Source: CAXBGS01 sp963975425 (GTDB lineage Bacteria > Planctomycetota > Planctomycetia > Pirellulales > Pirellulaceae). From it: 64,000 nucleotides of DNA. Under the pieces are notes generated by a model. That model was not told the origin of the DNA, did no database searches, and saw only the letters and a list, made by a program, of their open reading frames with translations. Positions 1 to 8,372 of the stretch are shown here, one piece after another. Numbering within the stretch: the first letter of the stretch is position 1; the number at the start of each line of letters is the position of its first letter. The translations under genes and the position numbers were made by a program. The stretch lies in assembly GCA_963975425.1 (NCBI GenBank), contig CAXBGS010000011.1:174598-238597 (forward strand), in the 5' to 3' direction.

Positions 1-1
1 A

Positions 2-1051
2 AGCGACAAATTTTACGACCGATACGAAACTGCCAAAATGTTTTGGTGGTTCAATCAATCCTCTGGCGTTCGATACAGCGCCACCCCAAAACCGCATTAC
101 GGCTGTGACGGCTCGAAGGTCTTCGACATCCTGGATCACACCGAGTGTGATTTGGTCAAGAAACTTGGTCCTTTTCCATTCTTTAGCTTTTGGGGCCCCG
201 CAGCGGGACTGCCTTCGTCGCGGTGGATCGCCGACGCCACGGCGATCGTGATGAAGGAAAAGCAACCTCAAGTGACACTGGCATACTTGCCGCATCTGGA
301 TTACGACTTCCAACGCTTACCCACTCATGACCCGGCTCGTGTCGCGGAAGTCGACGCATGTGCCGGGACGATTATCGATGCAGCGAACCAGATTGGTGCA
401 TCGGTGGTCGTTGTGTCGGAGTACGGATTGACCGCGGTCGAGACGCCCGTGCATATCAACCGCGTGCTGCGTGATGCCGGATTGCTTGGCGTCCGCAATG
501 GCCCGTTCGGCGAAATGCTGATGCCAGGGGAATCGAAAGCCTTCGCCGTCGCCGATCACCAATTGGCCCACGTGTACGTCCGCGACGCGAACCAGATCAA
601 TCACGTCCGGCAACTGCTCGAATCGACACCGGGAATCGCCAGTGTCCTGGACCCAGGTGACATTGAACTGGATCATCCTCGCAGCGGCGAACTTGTGGCA
701 CTTGCCCAGCCGAATGCGTGGTTCACTTATTATTACTGGCAAGATGACGCGCTTGCCCCAGATTTCGCGAGGACCGTCGACATTCATCGCAAACCGGGAT
801 ATGACCCGGTGGAACTATTCAAAACCAGCACGGCCCGAGCGATCGCGCGTGTCGCGCAAAAGAAGCTCGGCTTTCGCTACAAGATGGATGTCATCCCGCT
901 CGACGCAGGACTCGTCCGTGGCAGTCATGGCTTGCACCCGTCCGATCCCGCCGATGGACCGCTTATCATCGGGCCGGCCGACCACCGCGAGGCACCACCA
1001 ACGGACATGCGGCAATTGCGAACTTATCTCGATTCGCTATTAGCGATGTGA
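2..1051 (+). CDS. Alkaline-phosphatase-superfamily phosphodiesterase/nucleotide pyrophosphatase, 5' end cut by window
   Basis: The reading frame is open from base 2, so the true start lies outside the window; the first ATG inside (base 38) is internal. The visible part has the second half of a type I phosphodiesterase/nucleotide pyrophosphatase fold. A YLPHLDYDFQ segment supplies the Asp and His expected of the metal site, SEYGLTAVE replaces the usual (S)D-H-G element, and a late GSHGLHPSD gives another metal-binding His. Such enzymes hydrolyse phosphodiester or phosphomonoester bonds with two metal ions. The N-terminal Thr/Ser nucleophile region is missing here, so the substrate cannot be predicted. 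Similar proteins occur in planctomycete operons with UbiA-like prenyltransferases, but that neighbourhood is upstream and unseen. The family call is solid; the role is unknown. Confidence 0.85.
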   Translation, partial: SDKFYDRYETAKMFWWFNQSSGVRYSATPKPHYGCDGSKVFDILDHTECDLVKKLGPFPFFSFWGPAAGLPSSRWIADATAIVMKEKQPQVTLAYLPHLDYDFQRLPTHDPARVAEVDACAGTIIDAANQIGASVVVVSEYGLTAVETPVHINRVLRDAGLLGVRNGPFGEMLMPGESKAFAVADHQLAHVYVRDANQINHVRQLLESTPGIASVLDPGDIELDHPRSGELVALAQPNAWFTYYYWQDDALAPDFARTVDIHRKPGYDPVELFKTSTARAIARVAQKKLGFRYKMDVIPLDAGLVRGSHGLHPSDPADGPLIIGPADHREAPPTDMRQLRTYLDSLLAM

Positions 1052-1155
1052 TCTCTTGCCACCGATACGTGTGGACTATGCTAGACGGCTCGGCCTTGAT
1101 TCCGCCGGAATTTCCGTCCCACCTTTTCGCCTCGCCCACCACCGGAGCCTGACGC

Positions 1156-1770
1156 ATGCGTCGCCCTATGTCCCTCGGCCTCACTCTGGCAATCGCCGCC
1201 TGCCTATCCGCCGACGCACCCACCAAAAACGAAACGTTATTACGCGATGATTTCAAGTCTGCGGACCATCAAGACCGCGCCGCTTCGCGTGGCGACTGGA
1301 AAGTATCCGGCGGCGTGATTTCGGTGACGCAGGATCCGGTGCTTTACGAAAAGTATGCAAACCATGGACCTTTGTTGGCCTATGAAATCCCCCATGATGA
1401 TGCGGAAGCTCGCGTGCAGTTCAAACCGCAGGGGTGCAAGACGGTGGTGTTTACGATGGATGCGGAAACGGGTCACGCGTTTCGAATCATCCTGCGCACC
1501 GACCGTCTCGGCAGCATTTATGGATACGATCCTCAGCCAGGTGCAGACCGTCCCAAAGCGAACCCTTTGTCTCGCGAAATGCCGATGCTCAAGGACAACG
1601 AGTGGACGTCGTTGAGCGCACGAGTGACGGGCCAGACGGCGACCGTGATCGTCAATGGGAAAGAATTCAAAGTCACTCACCCGTCAATCGATCAAAACAA
1701 AACAACCGTCAAAATCGGATTCGCGTTTGGTTCCTTCGCGGTTCGCAGCTTCGAACTCGATGCGATCTAG
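1156..1770 (+). CDS. Small secreted protein resembling DUF1080/concanavalin-like domains
   Basis: A 204-residue protein with a short N-terminal hydrophobic segment and a Cys near residue 15 (IAACLSAD), so it may be a secreted protein or lipoprotein. The rest looks like a beta-sandwich: it opens with LLRDDFKS, continues with GDWKVSGGVISV, and has late strands with VIVNGKEFKV and KIGFAFGSFAVRSFELDAI. That pattern is common in DUF1080 (3-keto-disaccharide hydrolase-like) proteins, which are abundant in planctomycetes, although this one is short. It lies about 100 bases after the phosphodiesterase on the same strand and may be co-transcribed. Its TAG stop overlaps the stop of the convergent M20 gene within a CTAG tetramer. 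Function not established. Confidence 0.7.
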   Translation: MRRPMSLGLTLAIAACLSADAPTKNETLLRDDFKSADHQDRAASRGDWKVSGGVISVTQDPVLYEKYANHGPLLAYEIPHDDAEARVQFKPQGCKTVVFTMDAETGHAFRIILRTDRLGSIYGYDPQPGADRPKANPLSREMPMLKDNEWTSLSARVTGQTATVIVNGKEFKVTHPSIDQNKTTVKIGFAFGSFAVRSFELDAI

Positions 1771-3065
1771 TCGGCCGCCTGCAACAACTCCATCGCTGCG
1801 GCGGCCATCGTTTGGATGCCGGTGCGCAGCGCGGGAACGACGTCCGGATAGTAGACCGCCGAATGTAGTGATGGCGGCGGTATTTGCATTTTCTCAAAGC
1901 GATCCAGTCGCTGACGAGAGACCGATCCGAGTCGGTACATGACGATCGGAACCCCCGCACGACCATATCGGCTGAAATCCTCGCCGCCCATCGATGGCTC
2001 GTCATCGGATACAGCATCAGCGCCAAGTTGGTCAATGAACACTTGCCGCAGCCGCTTTGTCAGTTTCGCGTCGTTCTTCAGTGACGGCGTTCCTTCGCTA
2101 ATGATTATCTCGGGTGCGGGTGCGTCATAGCCGGCGGCCACGGCGTTCGCTTTGCGTTTGATAGCTCCCAAGACTTTTTGACGCACTTCGTCGCTGTAGC
2201 TGCGCACCGTCAGTTGCAACTTGCAATCATTGCCAATGATATTGTGCTTCGTTCCGCCGTGGATTGACCCAATCGTCACGACGGCCGGCTCAATCGGTTT
2301 GACCTCACGACTGACGATCGTTTGCAGAGAGACGATCAGCTCCGCGGCCTGCATGATGGGATCGATGGTGGTATGCGGAGCCGACCCGTGCCCTCCCCTG
2401 CCCTTCACCGTGATGTCAACGCTATCCACGTTGGCGAGCGCATATCCCGGCATCACGGCGACCGTTCCCGCCTCAATTTCGCCATGAACATGCAGAGCGA
2501 CCGCGAAGTCGGGTTGGGGGAATCGTTCGAACAATCCGTCTTGCAACATGGCGGCCGCGCCTGCCCCTCGTTCCTCGGCGGGTTGGCCGACCAACATCAG
2601 CGTTCCCGACCATCGCGATTTGTGTTCGGCAAGGTACTTCGCGACCCCGATCAGATTGGTCATGTGAAGATCATGTCCACAAGCATGCATCACGCCAGTC
2701 GTGCCACCGCCTTCACGCTCGGTCGTGACGGTCGACGCAAATGGCAAAGGCGTTTGTTCCGTGACCGGCAGTGCATCGAGATCCGTGCGAAGCATCACAA
2801 TCGGACCGTCGCCATTTTTTAATATCCCGACGATTCCGTATCCGCCAATCTCGGTCGTGACATCGTATCCCGACTCACGCCAAGCGCCCGCAACAAATGA
2901 CGCTGTTTCCTTTTCTTCAAAGGAGACCTCGGGATGGGCGTGCAGCCATTGATACGTTTCGATTAAGGCCGGCATCTGCGTATCGATCCAAGAAACGATC
3001 GGCTTGTCCGCGCACGCGACCGTGGCAAACGACATTGACACCAACATCAAGTATTTATGCATCAT
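1767..3065 (-). CDS. M20 family metal-dependent amidohydrolase (hippurate/IAA-amino-acid hydrolase type), secreted
   Basis: A 432-residue M20D peptidase-family enzyme that hydrolyses amide bonds of N-acylated amino acids or similar substrates using two zinc or cobalt ions. The N-terminus is a short signal peptide ending near ATVACA-D, so it is probably exported. Conserved elements in order are WLHAHPEVSFEE, LRTDLDALPV, the metal motif HACGHDLHM, GQPAEER with the general-base Glu, GRGGHGSAPH in the dimerisation domain, and MGGEDFS near the C-terminus. Length matches the family. The gene is convergent with the small secreted protein and shares the overlapping stop. Upstream, in the same orientation, is the kinase gene with about 115 bases between, so it may be an independent unit. 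The natural substrate cannot be told from the sequence. Confidence 0.93.
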   Translation of the reverse strand: MMHKYLMLVSMSFATVACADKPIVSWIDTQMPALIETYQWLHAHPEVSFEEKETASFVAGAWRESGYDVTTEIGGYGIVGILKNGDGPIVMLRTDLDALPVTEQTPLPFASTVTTEREGGGTTGVMHACGHDLHMTNLIGVAKYLAEHKSRWSGTLMLVGQPAEERGAGAAAMLQDGLFERFPQPDFAVALHVHGEIEAGTVAVMPGYALANVDSVDITVKGRGGHGSAPHTTIDPIMQAAELIVSLQTIVSREVKPIEPAVVTIGSIHGGTKHNIIGNDCKLQLTVRSYSDEVRQKVLGAIKRKANAVAAGYDAPAPEIIISEGTPSLKNDAKLTKRLRQVFIDQLGADAVSDDEPSMGGEDFSRYGRAGVPIVMYRLGSVSRQRLDRFEKMQIPPPSLHSAVYYPDVVPALRTGIQTMAAAAMELLQAAD

Positions 3066-3180
3066 CTCATCTCATTCAGCGGTGGCATTACGGGATCGTC
3101 ATCGACTGTTTTGCGATCGGAACGCTTCGTAAGAAAGTAATTTTCCTTCAATGGTCCCGCAGTCATCAGGGGCCGTGCGA

Positions 3181-5865
3181 TCAACGATCCAGATTCGCAT
3201 CAAGGTCTCGCAGTGTCAGCTCGGCCTCGGCGAGGGCGAACATGGCGAGCCCCACATCAGGATACTGCAGCGCCAGCCGGTGCCAAAACCTCGCCACGCG
3301 AGCGAATGTCCGTTGACCTTCCTCTCGCTGCCCAGCCTGCAGCTGTGCTTGAGCCTGAAAATGCACGAATAAGGCGTGCCACATTCGATAACCGACCGCA
3401 TCGGGATGCTGGTGTTCCAACATTGCATGCTGTCGGCCAGCGGTGCGAAACGAAAAGACGGCCTGCTGTTTCAGATCATGGAAACGCTGTCGAGACGACG
3501 GATCGTTGTGTCGATCGATCACGTCGGCGTATCGCTGCAACAATACTCCCAGCTTGAAGTGCGTATGTGCGCAGGTGTTCAAGTACGCGGGCACATTCGG
3601 ATTCGCAGCCGCTAACGACTGACAATGTGCGACGGCTTCCTCCAGCCGATCAATTCCCCATTCCAGTTGCGTGGGGCCGATCCGCGGCTCGAACACATTC
3701 AAGTGTGCCAGCGAGGTCGCCAGATCATGCTGAATGATGGGGTTCTCGGGATGGCGTTTGACCAGCTGTCGAAGAATTTCATTCGCTTCATTCTCCGCTT
3801 GCAATTGTTTGGGTGAGGCGCCGACCAAAGAATCACTACGCAGCTCGTTCAGCGCCGCTGCCAGCCATCGCGCGTATCCGACTTGTTCTGGATTTGATTC
3901 ATACAGCTCGCGAAAGAGTTGTTCGGCTCGCAAAAGATGATGATTGCGCGCCGGATCATGCTCTAATCGTTCTCGGTCGGGTCCAGGTCCTTCAGCGGGT
4001 CTGCCGTCACGATGTCGCAAGAATTCCAAGATGGTGATTGGCGGCAACGTCTCCGGCCCCACGCCCGGTCGCAAACGCCGTGACAGAGCGAAATGTGTTT
4101 GGGCTTCGCTAAACCGAACACGATCAGACGACTGAAACACTCCGTCGGCGATCAGTTTTTGCAGCGCCTCAAAGTGTATCTCATCGGCTTGCTCATCTTT
4201 GCCCAGCATCCGCCACGCGAATCCGATTCGATTCATCAAATCCGTCTCGCGGATGATACCGTCAATATCTGTCGAATCGATTTCGGACGAGAGGTCCGTC
4301 GAACGGGCTTGTTCGGCGATGCATGCTTGTCGAGAGATTTCGAACGTCTTGATCGCACGCTCGTACTGGCCCAATTGATGATAGATTGTGCCGATAGCGT
4401 ACCGGGCATCGGCCGCGGACCGACTCATCTCATCGTCCAATCCATCTCGGGATGCCAGATCGTCGTAATAGCGAATCAGTTCTTCCAGCAGCTCGGCCGC
4501 TTCATTACTTAACGTTGGAGCCGAGGCCAGTGAAGCGTTCAGCGTCGAGGCGTTGTCACCGGCGATCGCGAACCGCTGGAATATTTTGTCCAGGGCGCCC
4601 GATGCGATTGCAGCATTCTGTTCGGCCACACCACGCAGACGCGTTTCGTTCTCGAGCGTGTTCTGCGCCATTTCCGCTCGTCCCCACGCGAGCGCAGCGA
4701 TGCCTAACAACAGCACCGCCGTGGCGGCCGAAAGAACGGCGACGGCGGGATTGCGTTTCGCCCAACGGACGAACAACTGTGCCTTGGACGGAGGAACGAT
4801 GCGAATCGGCTCATCATTGAGAAACCGCTGCAAATCGGCTGCCATTTCGGTCGCTGTTGCATACCGATCACTCAAATCGGCTGCCATCGCGCCGCACAGA
4901 ATCCGTTCCAGATCCTTAGGAATTTTTTTGTCGTAGTGCCGGACCGGGGGCGGCGGACCGGCCGGTCGATTGGCGACGATCGCGTGTCGAATCGTCGCAT
5001 CATCAACGGCGGGACGACCGGCCAATAATTCGTACAGCGTGCACCCCAAACTATAGATGTCGCTGCGCGGATCCAAGTCGCCGCGAATCTGTTCGGGCGC
5101 CATATAGCGAAGCGTTCCGACGACTTCACTTGACTGGGATGCCTCTTCTTCAATGGCCTTGGCGACGCCAAAATCGGTCACCCATAAATCGAGGTCATCG
5201 TTAACGATGAGGTTGGCCGGTTTGATATCGCGGTGAAGTACGTTCTGATCGTGGGCATACGCCAGCGCGTTGGCCGCCTGCAGCCCGAGATGAGCGACTT
5301 GGCGAGGTGTAAAAGGCTCTGTTTGGTCGGCAAGCACACGATCCAGCCCTGTGCCTTGAATCCGTTGCATCACGTAGTAATGGAACCCCTGATCGCTGCC
5401 GACACCGAACACGGGAACGATATTCGTATGATGCAGCGATCCGGCCGTGCGTGCTTCGCGCTCGAATCGATCGAGTTGCTGTTGATCCTCCAGCAGCGAT
5501 TTGGGCAACACCTTGACGGCTACTTTTCGATCAAGCGACTTCTGCACCGCTTCAAATACGACCCCCATGCCGCCACGACCGATCTGACGAACGAGTTGGT
5601 AATCACCTAACCGTTCCGGTCGCGACGATCCCAGCGAGGCAAGCCCTCCTGGACGCTGGGACTGACGTTTGCGAGCCTGTTCGAGTCGCTGGATGACCGG
5701 CAACAGATCGCGAATTTCGGTTCCAAGCTGCTCAGGGACTTCTGCAACGGGCTCGATCGCCCCATGGTGTCCGCGGCGCAAACGCTGGATGTACTGCGTC
5801 GCAATTGTCTCAAGCGGATGACGATCGGTTCCGTCATCGGGATCGACCGTGGGCGAATCGTTCAT
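3181..5865 (-). CDS. Membrane-anchored Ser/Thr protein kinase with C-terminal TPR-like region
   Basis: An 894-residue Hanks-type kinase. The N-terminal 85 residues are a linker. The kinase domain covers about 89-350: glycine loop GRGGMG near 97, ATP-binding Lys118, catalytic HRDIKPAN with Asp213, DFG at 231-233 and MAPEQ near 255. A single transmembrane helix follows at about 374-394. The remaining roughly 500 residues are helical with TPR-like units (for example IYHQLGQYERAIKTFE) and probably face the other side of the membrane or bind partners. The gene follows the ECF sigma gene by about 40 bases on the same strand, an arrangement well known in planctomycetes, where the kinase is thought to control the sigma factor. 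All catalytic residues are present, so it should be active. The stimulus is unknown. Confidence 0.95.
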   Translation of the reverse strand: MNDSPTVDPDDGTDRHPLETIATQYIQRLRRGHHGAIEPVAEVPEQLGTEIRDLLPVIQRLEQARKRQSQRPGGLASLGSSRPERLGDYQLVRQIGRGGMGVVFEAVQKSLDRKVAVKVLPKSLLEDQQQLDRFEREARTAGSLHHTNIVPVFGVGSDQGFHYYVMQRIQGTGLDRVLADQTEPFTPRQVAHLGLQAANALAYAHDQNVLHRDIKPANLIVNDDLDLWVTDFGVAKAIEEEASQSSEVVGTLRYMAPEQIRGDLDPRSDIYSLGCTLYELLAGRPAVDDATIRHAIVANRPAGPPPPVRHYDKKIPKDLERILCGAMAADLSDRYATATEMAADLQRFLNDEPIRIVPPSKAQLFVRWAKRNPAVAVLSAATAVLLLGIAALAWGRAEMAQNTLENETRLRGVAEQNAAIASGALDKIFQRFAIAGDNASTLNASLASAPTLSNEAAELLEELIRYYDDLASRDGLDDEMSRSAADARYAIGTIYHQLGQYERAIKTFEISRQACIAEQARSTDLSSEIDSTDIDGIIRETDLMNRIGFAWRMLGKDEQADEIHFEALQKLIADGVFQSSDRVRFSEAQTHFALSRRLRPGVGPETLPPITILEFLRHRDGRPAEGPGPDRERLEHDPARNHHLLRAEQLFRELYESNPEQVGYARWLAAALNELRSDSLVGASPKQLQAENEANEILRQLVKRHPENPIIQHDLATSLAHLNVFEPRIGPTQLEWGIDRLEEAVAHCQSLAAANPNVPAYLNTCAHTHFKLGVLLQRYADVIDRHNDPSSRQRFHDLKQQAVFSFRTAGRQHAMLEHQHPDAVGYRMWHALFVHFQAQAQLQAGQREEGQRTFARVARFWHRLALQYPDVGLAMFALAEAELTLRDLDANLDR

Positions 5866-5905
5866 AAGCGAACACCGTTAAAAACTGATTCACCACGACG
5901 CATTT

Positions 5906-6631
5906 TCATTTGATTTCCGAAGATGAATTCTCGGGCGAACTCTCTTGCAGTATTTCTCGCAAGCGGCCCAGCGCACGGACATACCGATTGCTTGCCGCCG
6001 TGATCGATAGGCCCAGAACCTCTGCCGTTTCGCGATTGGTCAATCCTTCGAAATGACGAAGCGCGATCGTTTCCTGATCGATTTCGGACATCGTTTCGAT
6101 CGCAGCCGCCAATTTCTCAGCCGACTCGTCACGAACAACCACACCACTGGGTGATGTCTGATCGCTGATCAGGTGTCCGGCCAGTGAGACCGATGTGGTT
6201 TGCGGAAAACGCGGGCTGGCAATCGAAACCTCGCGACCGGCATCCCGCATCTCAGTACCCATGTGCCGCCGGTGAACATCAATCAGTGTCTGCGCAACGA
6301 TCATCCGAAGCCACACGAATAAACTAAATGAGGGATCGCGAAGGTAATGTTCCAAGCGTAAACCTGCCGCCACAAACGCTTCCTGCAGCACATCGTCGAC
6401 GTCAACACGAGCGGCAACGCGATGATGCATTCGAAACGAAACCAGATTCCAAAATCGCTCGCGATGCGCGGTAAAAGCGTCGGCCAGCGTCTGTTGAGCG
6501 TCGGTGCGAAGCCGCTCGAGAACCTCGGGCGTCTCGCCCAGAGGTAACTCGGATTCGCTCGCGTATTCGCTAGACGATGTGTCTTCATTCATAAACGCTT
6601 CTCTTGACAATGATCCACCGTTTTGTCGCAA
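5906..6631 (-). CDS. ECF-type RNA polymerase sigma factor, planctomycete kinase-linked group
   Basis: A sigma-70-family factor of 241 residues (228 if it starts at the internal ATG at 6592). Region 2 is seen at AHRERFWNLVSFRMHH and VDDVLQEAFVAAGL, with FSLFVWLRMIVAQTLIDVHRRH following. Region 4 is the C-terminal helix-turn-helix: IDQETIALRHFEGLTNRETAEVLGLSITAASNR. The later ATG is the better start because AGAGAAG lies a few bases before it. No anti-sigma factor is adjacent; instead the membrane kinase follows directly, suggesting control by phosphorylation. The promoters it recognises cannot be deduced, though one target may be its own upstream region (6632-7079). Confidence 0.93.
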   Translation of the reverse strand: MRQNGGSLSREAFMNEDTSSSEYASESELPLGETPEVLERLRTDAQQTLADAFTAHRERFWNLVSFRMHHRVAARVDVDDVLQEAFVAAGLRLEHYLRDPSFSLFVWLRMIVAQTLIDVHRRHMGTEMRDAGREVSIASPRFPQTTSVSLAGHLISDQTSPSGVVVRDESAEKLAAAIETMSEIDQETIALRHFEGLTNRETAEVLGLSITAASNRYVRALGRLREILQESSPENSSSEIK

Positions 6632-7079
6632 ACCTTATTTTTTGCACAACCCGTGTCATTTGATAGTCTAGATGGGTCTGCCTAATGTGGAAACGAAGGA
6701 CACGGTTTTCTCGCCAATCGCCCCATATTCTGTACTGTATTCTGCACTGTGCTCTGCACCGTAGAAGTTCGCGACTGTGAAACGTCGCCCATCACCGACA
6801 GATCAAGCATCGCCGATCGCACGTGAAACCCGAAACGAACCGTCAACTGCTCAGCAAACACCCATTCGGCTGGCAAATAGCCGCTCGTCATTCGCTTTCT
6901 GCAAACGAAAGTCATGCCGCGGCAACTGGCGCGGGTATGATTGATTGACACTCACGCTCATCGGCCGCGCGTCGAATGAGAGCTCTGGGTATCCGACAAG
7001 CATCCTGTGCGAAAAAATCGTTTGTCCGACAAGCTGCGCGTGCCAGCCGACCGTCTGGCAATTAGCCAAAGGAAACAAT
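6632..7079. other. Divergent intergenic region between ECF sigma gene and M14 peptidase gene
   Basis: About 450 bases separate the two divergent genes. The region must hold both promoters. The only clear structure is a triple 12-base tandem repeat at 6727-6762. Short frames on either strand here have no recognisable protein features. An AAAGGAA at 7068-7073 may be the ribosome-binding site of the peptidase gene. Confidence 0.5.
6727..6762. repeat. Three tandem 12-base imperfect repeats
   Basis: Units attctgtactgt (6727-6738), attctgcactgt (6739-6750) and gctctgcaccgt (6751-6762) follow one another without spacers. The first two differ at one base and the third at two further positions. They lie in the intergenic region upstream of the ECF sigma gene, about 100-170 bases from its start. 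They could be protein-binding sites or a simple slippage product. Confidence 0.7.
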
Positions 7080-8348
7080 CTGCTGGGCATCAAATTCTTC
7101 GATAACCGATCAACCGGACTGCTCGCCATCATCCTGATCGCCGGCATGTTTTCCCATGCGCGTGGCGAGATTTTCTTCGACGCCGACCACCATGCCCGTG
7201 AACGTCCGTCATCGATTCGCTTCGTTTCGCAAGATCACTCGGTGTCGATCCGCAGCGATTTTCGCGGTGGTCGACTCAGTCGTTGTGTCGAGATCGCTGA
7301 TGATGAGTTTGATTTGCTGGTCAAACCTGAACGCGAACCGATCAACGACAGCGCATGGTATGCCTTTCAGGTTTACGCGACCAAACCGATGTCGATTCGG
7401 ATACGCTTGCGTTATGCCGGAGGCACACATCGATATCGGCCGCTGATTAGCCGTGACAAAAAAACATGGCAACGGATTGGCAAAGATCGTGTCACGGTTC
7501 ATCCACAAAAAACGCAAGCCGTCTTTGATCTGCGGATCGATGATCGCCCGCTGTGGATTTCGGCACAGGAACTGTTAACCGGGGACCTAATATCACAGTG
7601 GTCGGAATCGCTGCTGCAGTTACCCTTTGTGACGCAGCAGGAGATTGGTCGTTCGGTCCAGAACCGGCCGATCCACCAGCTGAAAATTTCCGAAACAACA
7701 TCACCCAGCTATCTGTTTATTCTCGGTCGCCAGCATCCCCCCGAGGTTTCTGGAACCATCGGCATGATGCGATTCGTGGAAGCGATCACATCTCAGAGCA
7801 AGGTTGCTCGCTCATTTCGGAAACAGTTTTGTACCGTTGTTGTCCCGATGTCGAATCCCGATGGGGTCGCACGCGGTTATTGGCGATGCAACGCGAACGG
7901 TGTCGACTTGAACCGTGATTGGGGGCGGTTTTCTCAGCCAGAAACACGTGCGATTGGTCAGTCGATTTTGGACTGCCGTGCGGCGGGGCGACGGTCGTTG
8001 TACCTGTTGCTTGATTTCCACTCGACTTACGAAGACGTCTTTTATACCGCTGCCGATGTCGACGACGCGTTTCCTGCCGGCTTTGCATCGTCATGGCTGA
8101 GCGCCATCGATCAGCGATTCCCGCGCTACCAGGTCAACCACGACGCCACTCACAACGGTAACCGCACGACGTCGAAAGCGTGGGCGCACGAAACACTCGG
8201 CGTCGCCGCGGTGACCTACGAGTTCGGTGACACCACGCGGCGCGACCGAATCGAAGAACTCGCTCGCGGCAGCGCCGAAGAAATGATGCGTCTGTTGCTC
8301 GACCGAGTCGACCAGACGAAACACGCTACCACGTTGATCAAGAACTGA
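7080..8348 (+). CDS. M14 family zinc carboxypeptidase, secreted
   Basis: The protein is a zinc metallocarboxypeptidase. An N-terminal beta-rich domain precedes the catalytic domain. The HxxE zinc motif is GRQHPPE, the third ligand is in LLDFHST, the substrate-binding Arg/Asn region is near GVDLNRDWGRF, and the catalytic Glu is in VTYEFGD. The start is unclear. The frame opens at a TTG (6945), but the translation from there is unlike any signal peptide. A good signal peptide with core GLLAIILIAGMF appears only from about 7080, where the codon is CTG preceded by AAAGGAA at good spacing. The first ATG (7147) would cut the signal peptide away. I therefore place the start at 7080, with low confidence in that codon but high confidence in the enzyme. 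Confidence 0.88.
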   Translation: MLGIKFFDNRSTGLLAIILIAGMFSHARGEIFFDADHHARERPSSIRFVSQDHSVSIRSDFRGGRLSRCVEIADDEFDLLVKPEREPINDSAWYAFQVYATKPMSIRIRLRYAGGTHRYRPLISRDKKTWQRIGKDRVTVHPQKTQAVFDLRIDDRPLWISAQELLTGDLISQWSESLLQLPFVTQQEIGRSVQNRPIHQLKISETTSPSYLFILGRQHPPEVSGTIGMMRFVEAITSQSKVARSFRKQFCTVVVPMSNPDGVARGYWRCNANGVDLNRDWGRFSQPETRAIGQSILDCRAAGRRSLYLLLDFHSTYEDVFYTAADVDDAFPAGFASSWLSAIDQRFPRYQVNHDATHNGNRTTSKAWAHETLGVAAVTYEFGDTTRRDRIEELARGSAEEMMRLLLDRVDQTKHATTLIKN

Positions 8349-8372
8349 ACCGGGCAGTCGCCGCTCTTGATA

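Noticed and set aside
6682..6951. An 89-residue minus-strand frame between the ECF and M14 genes
   Set aside because: Its repetitive TVQSTVQNTVQN part merely translates the 12-base tandem repeats; nothing else supports coding.
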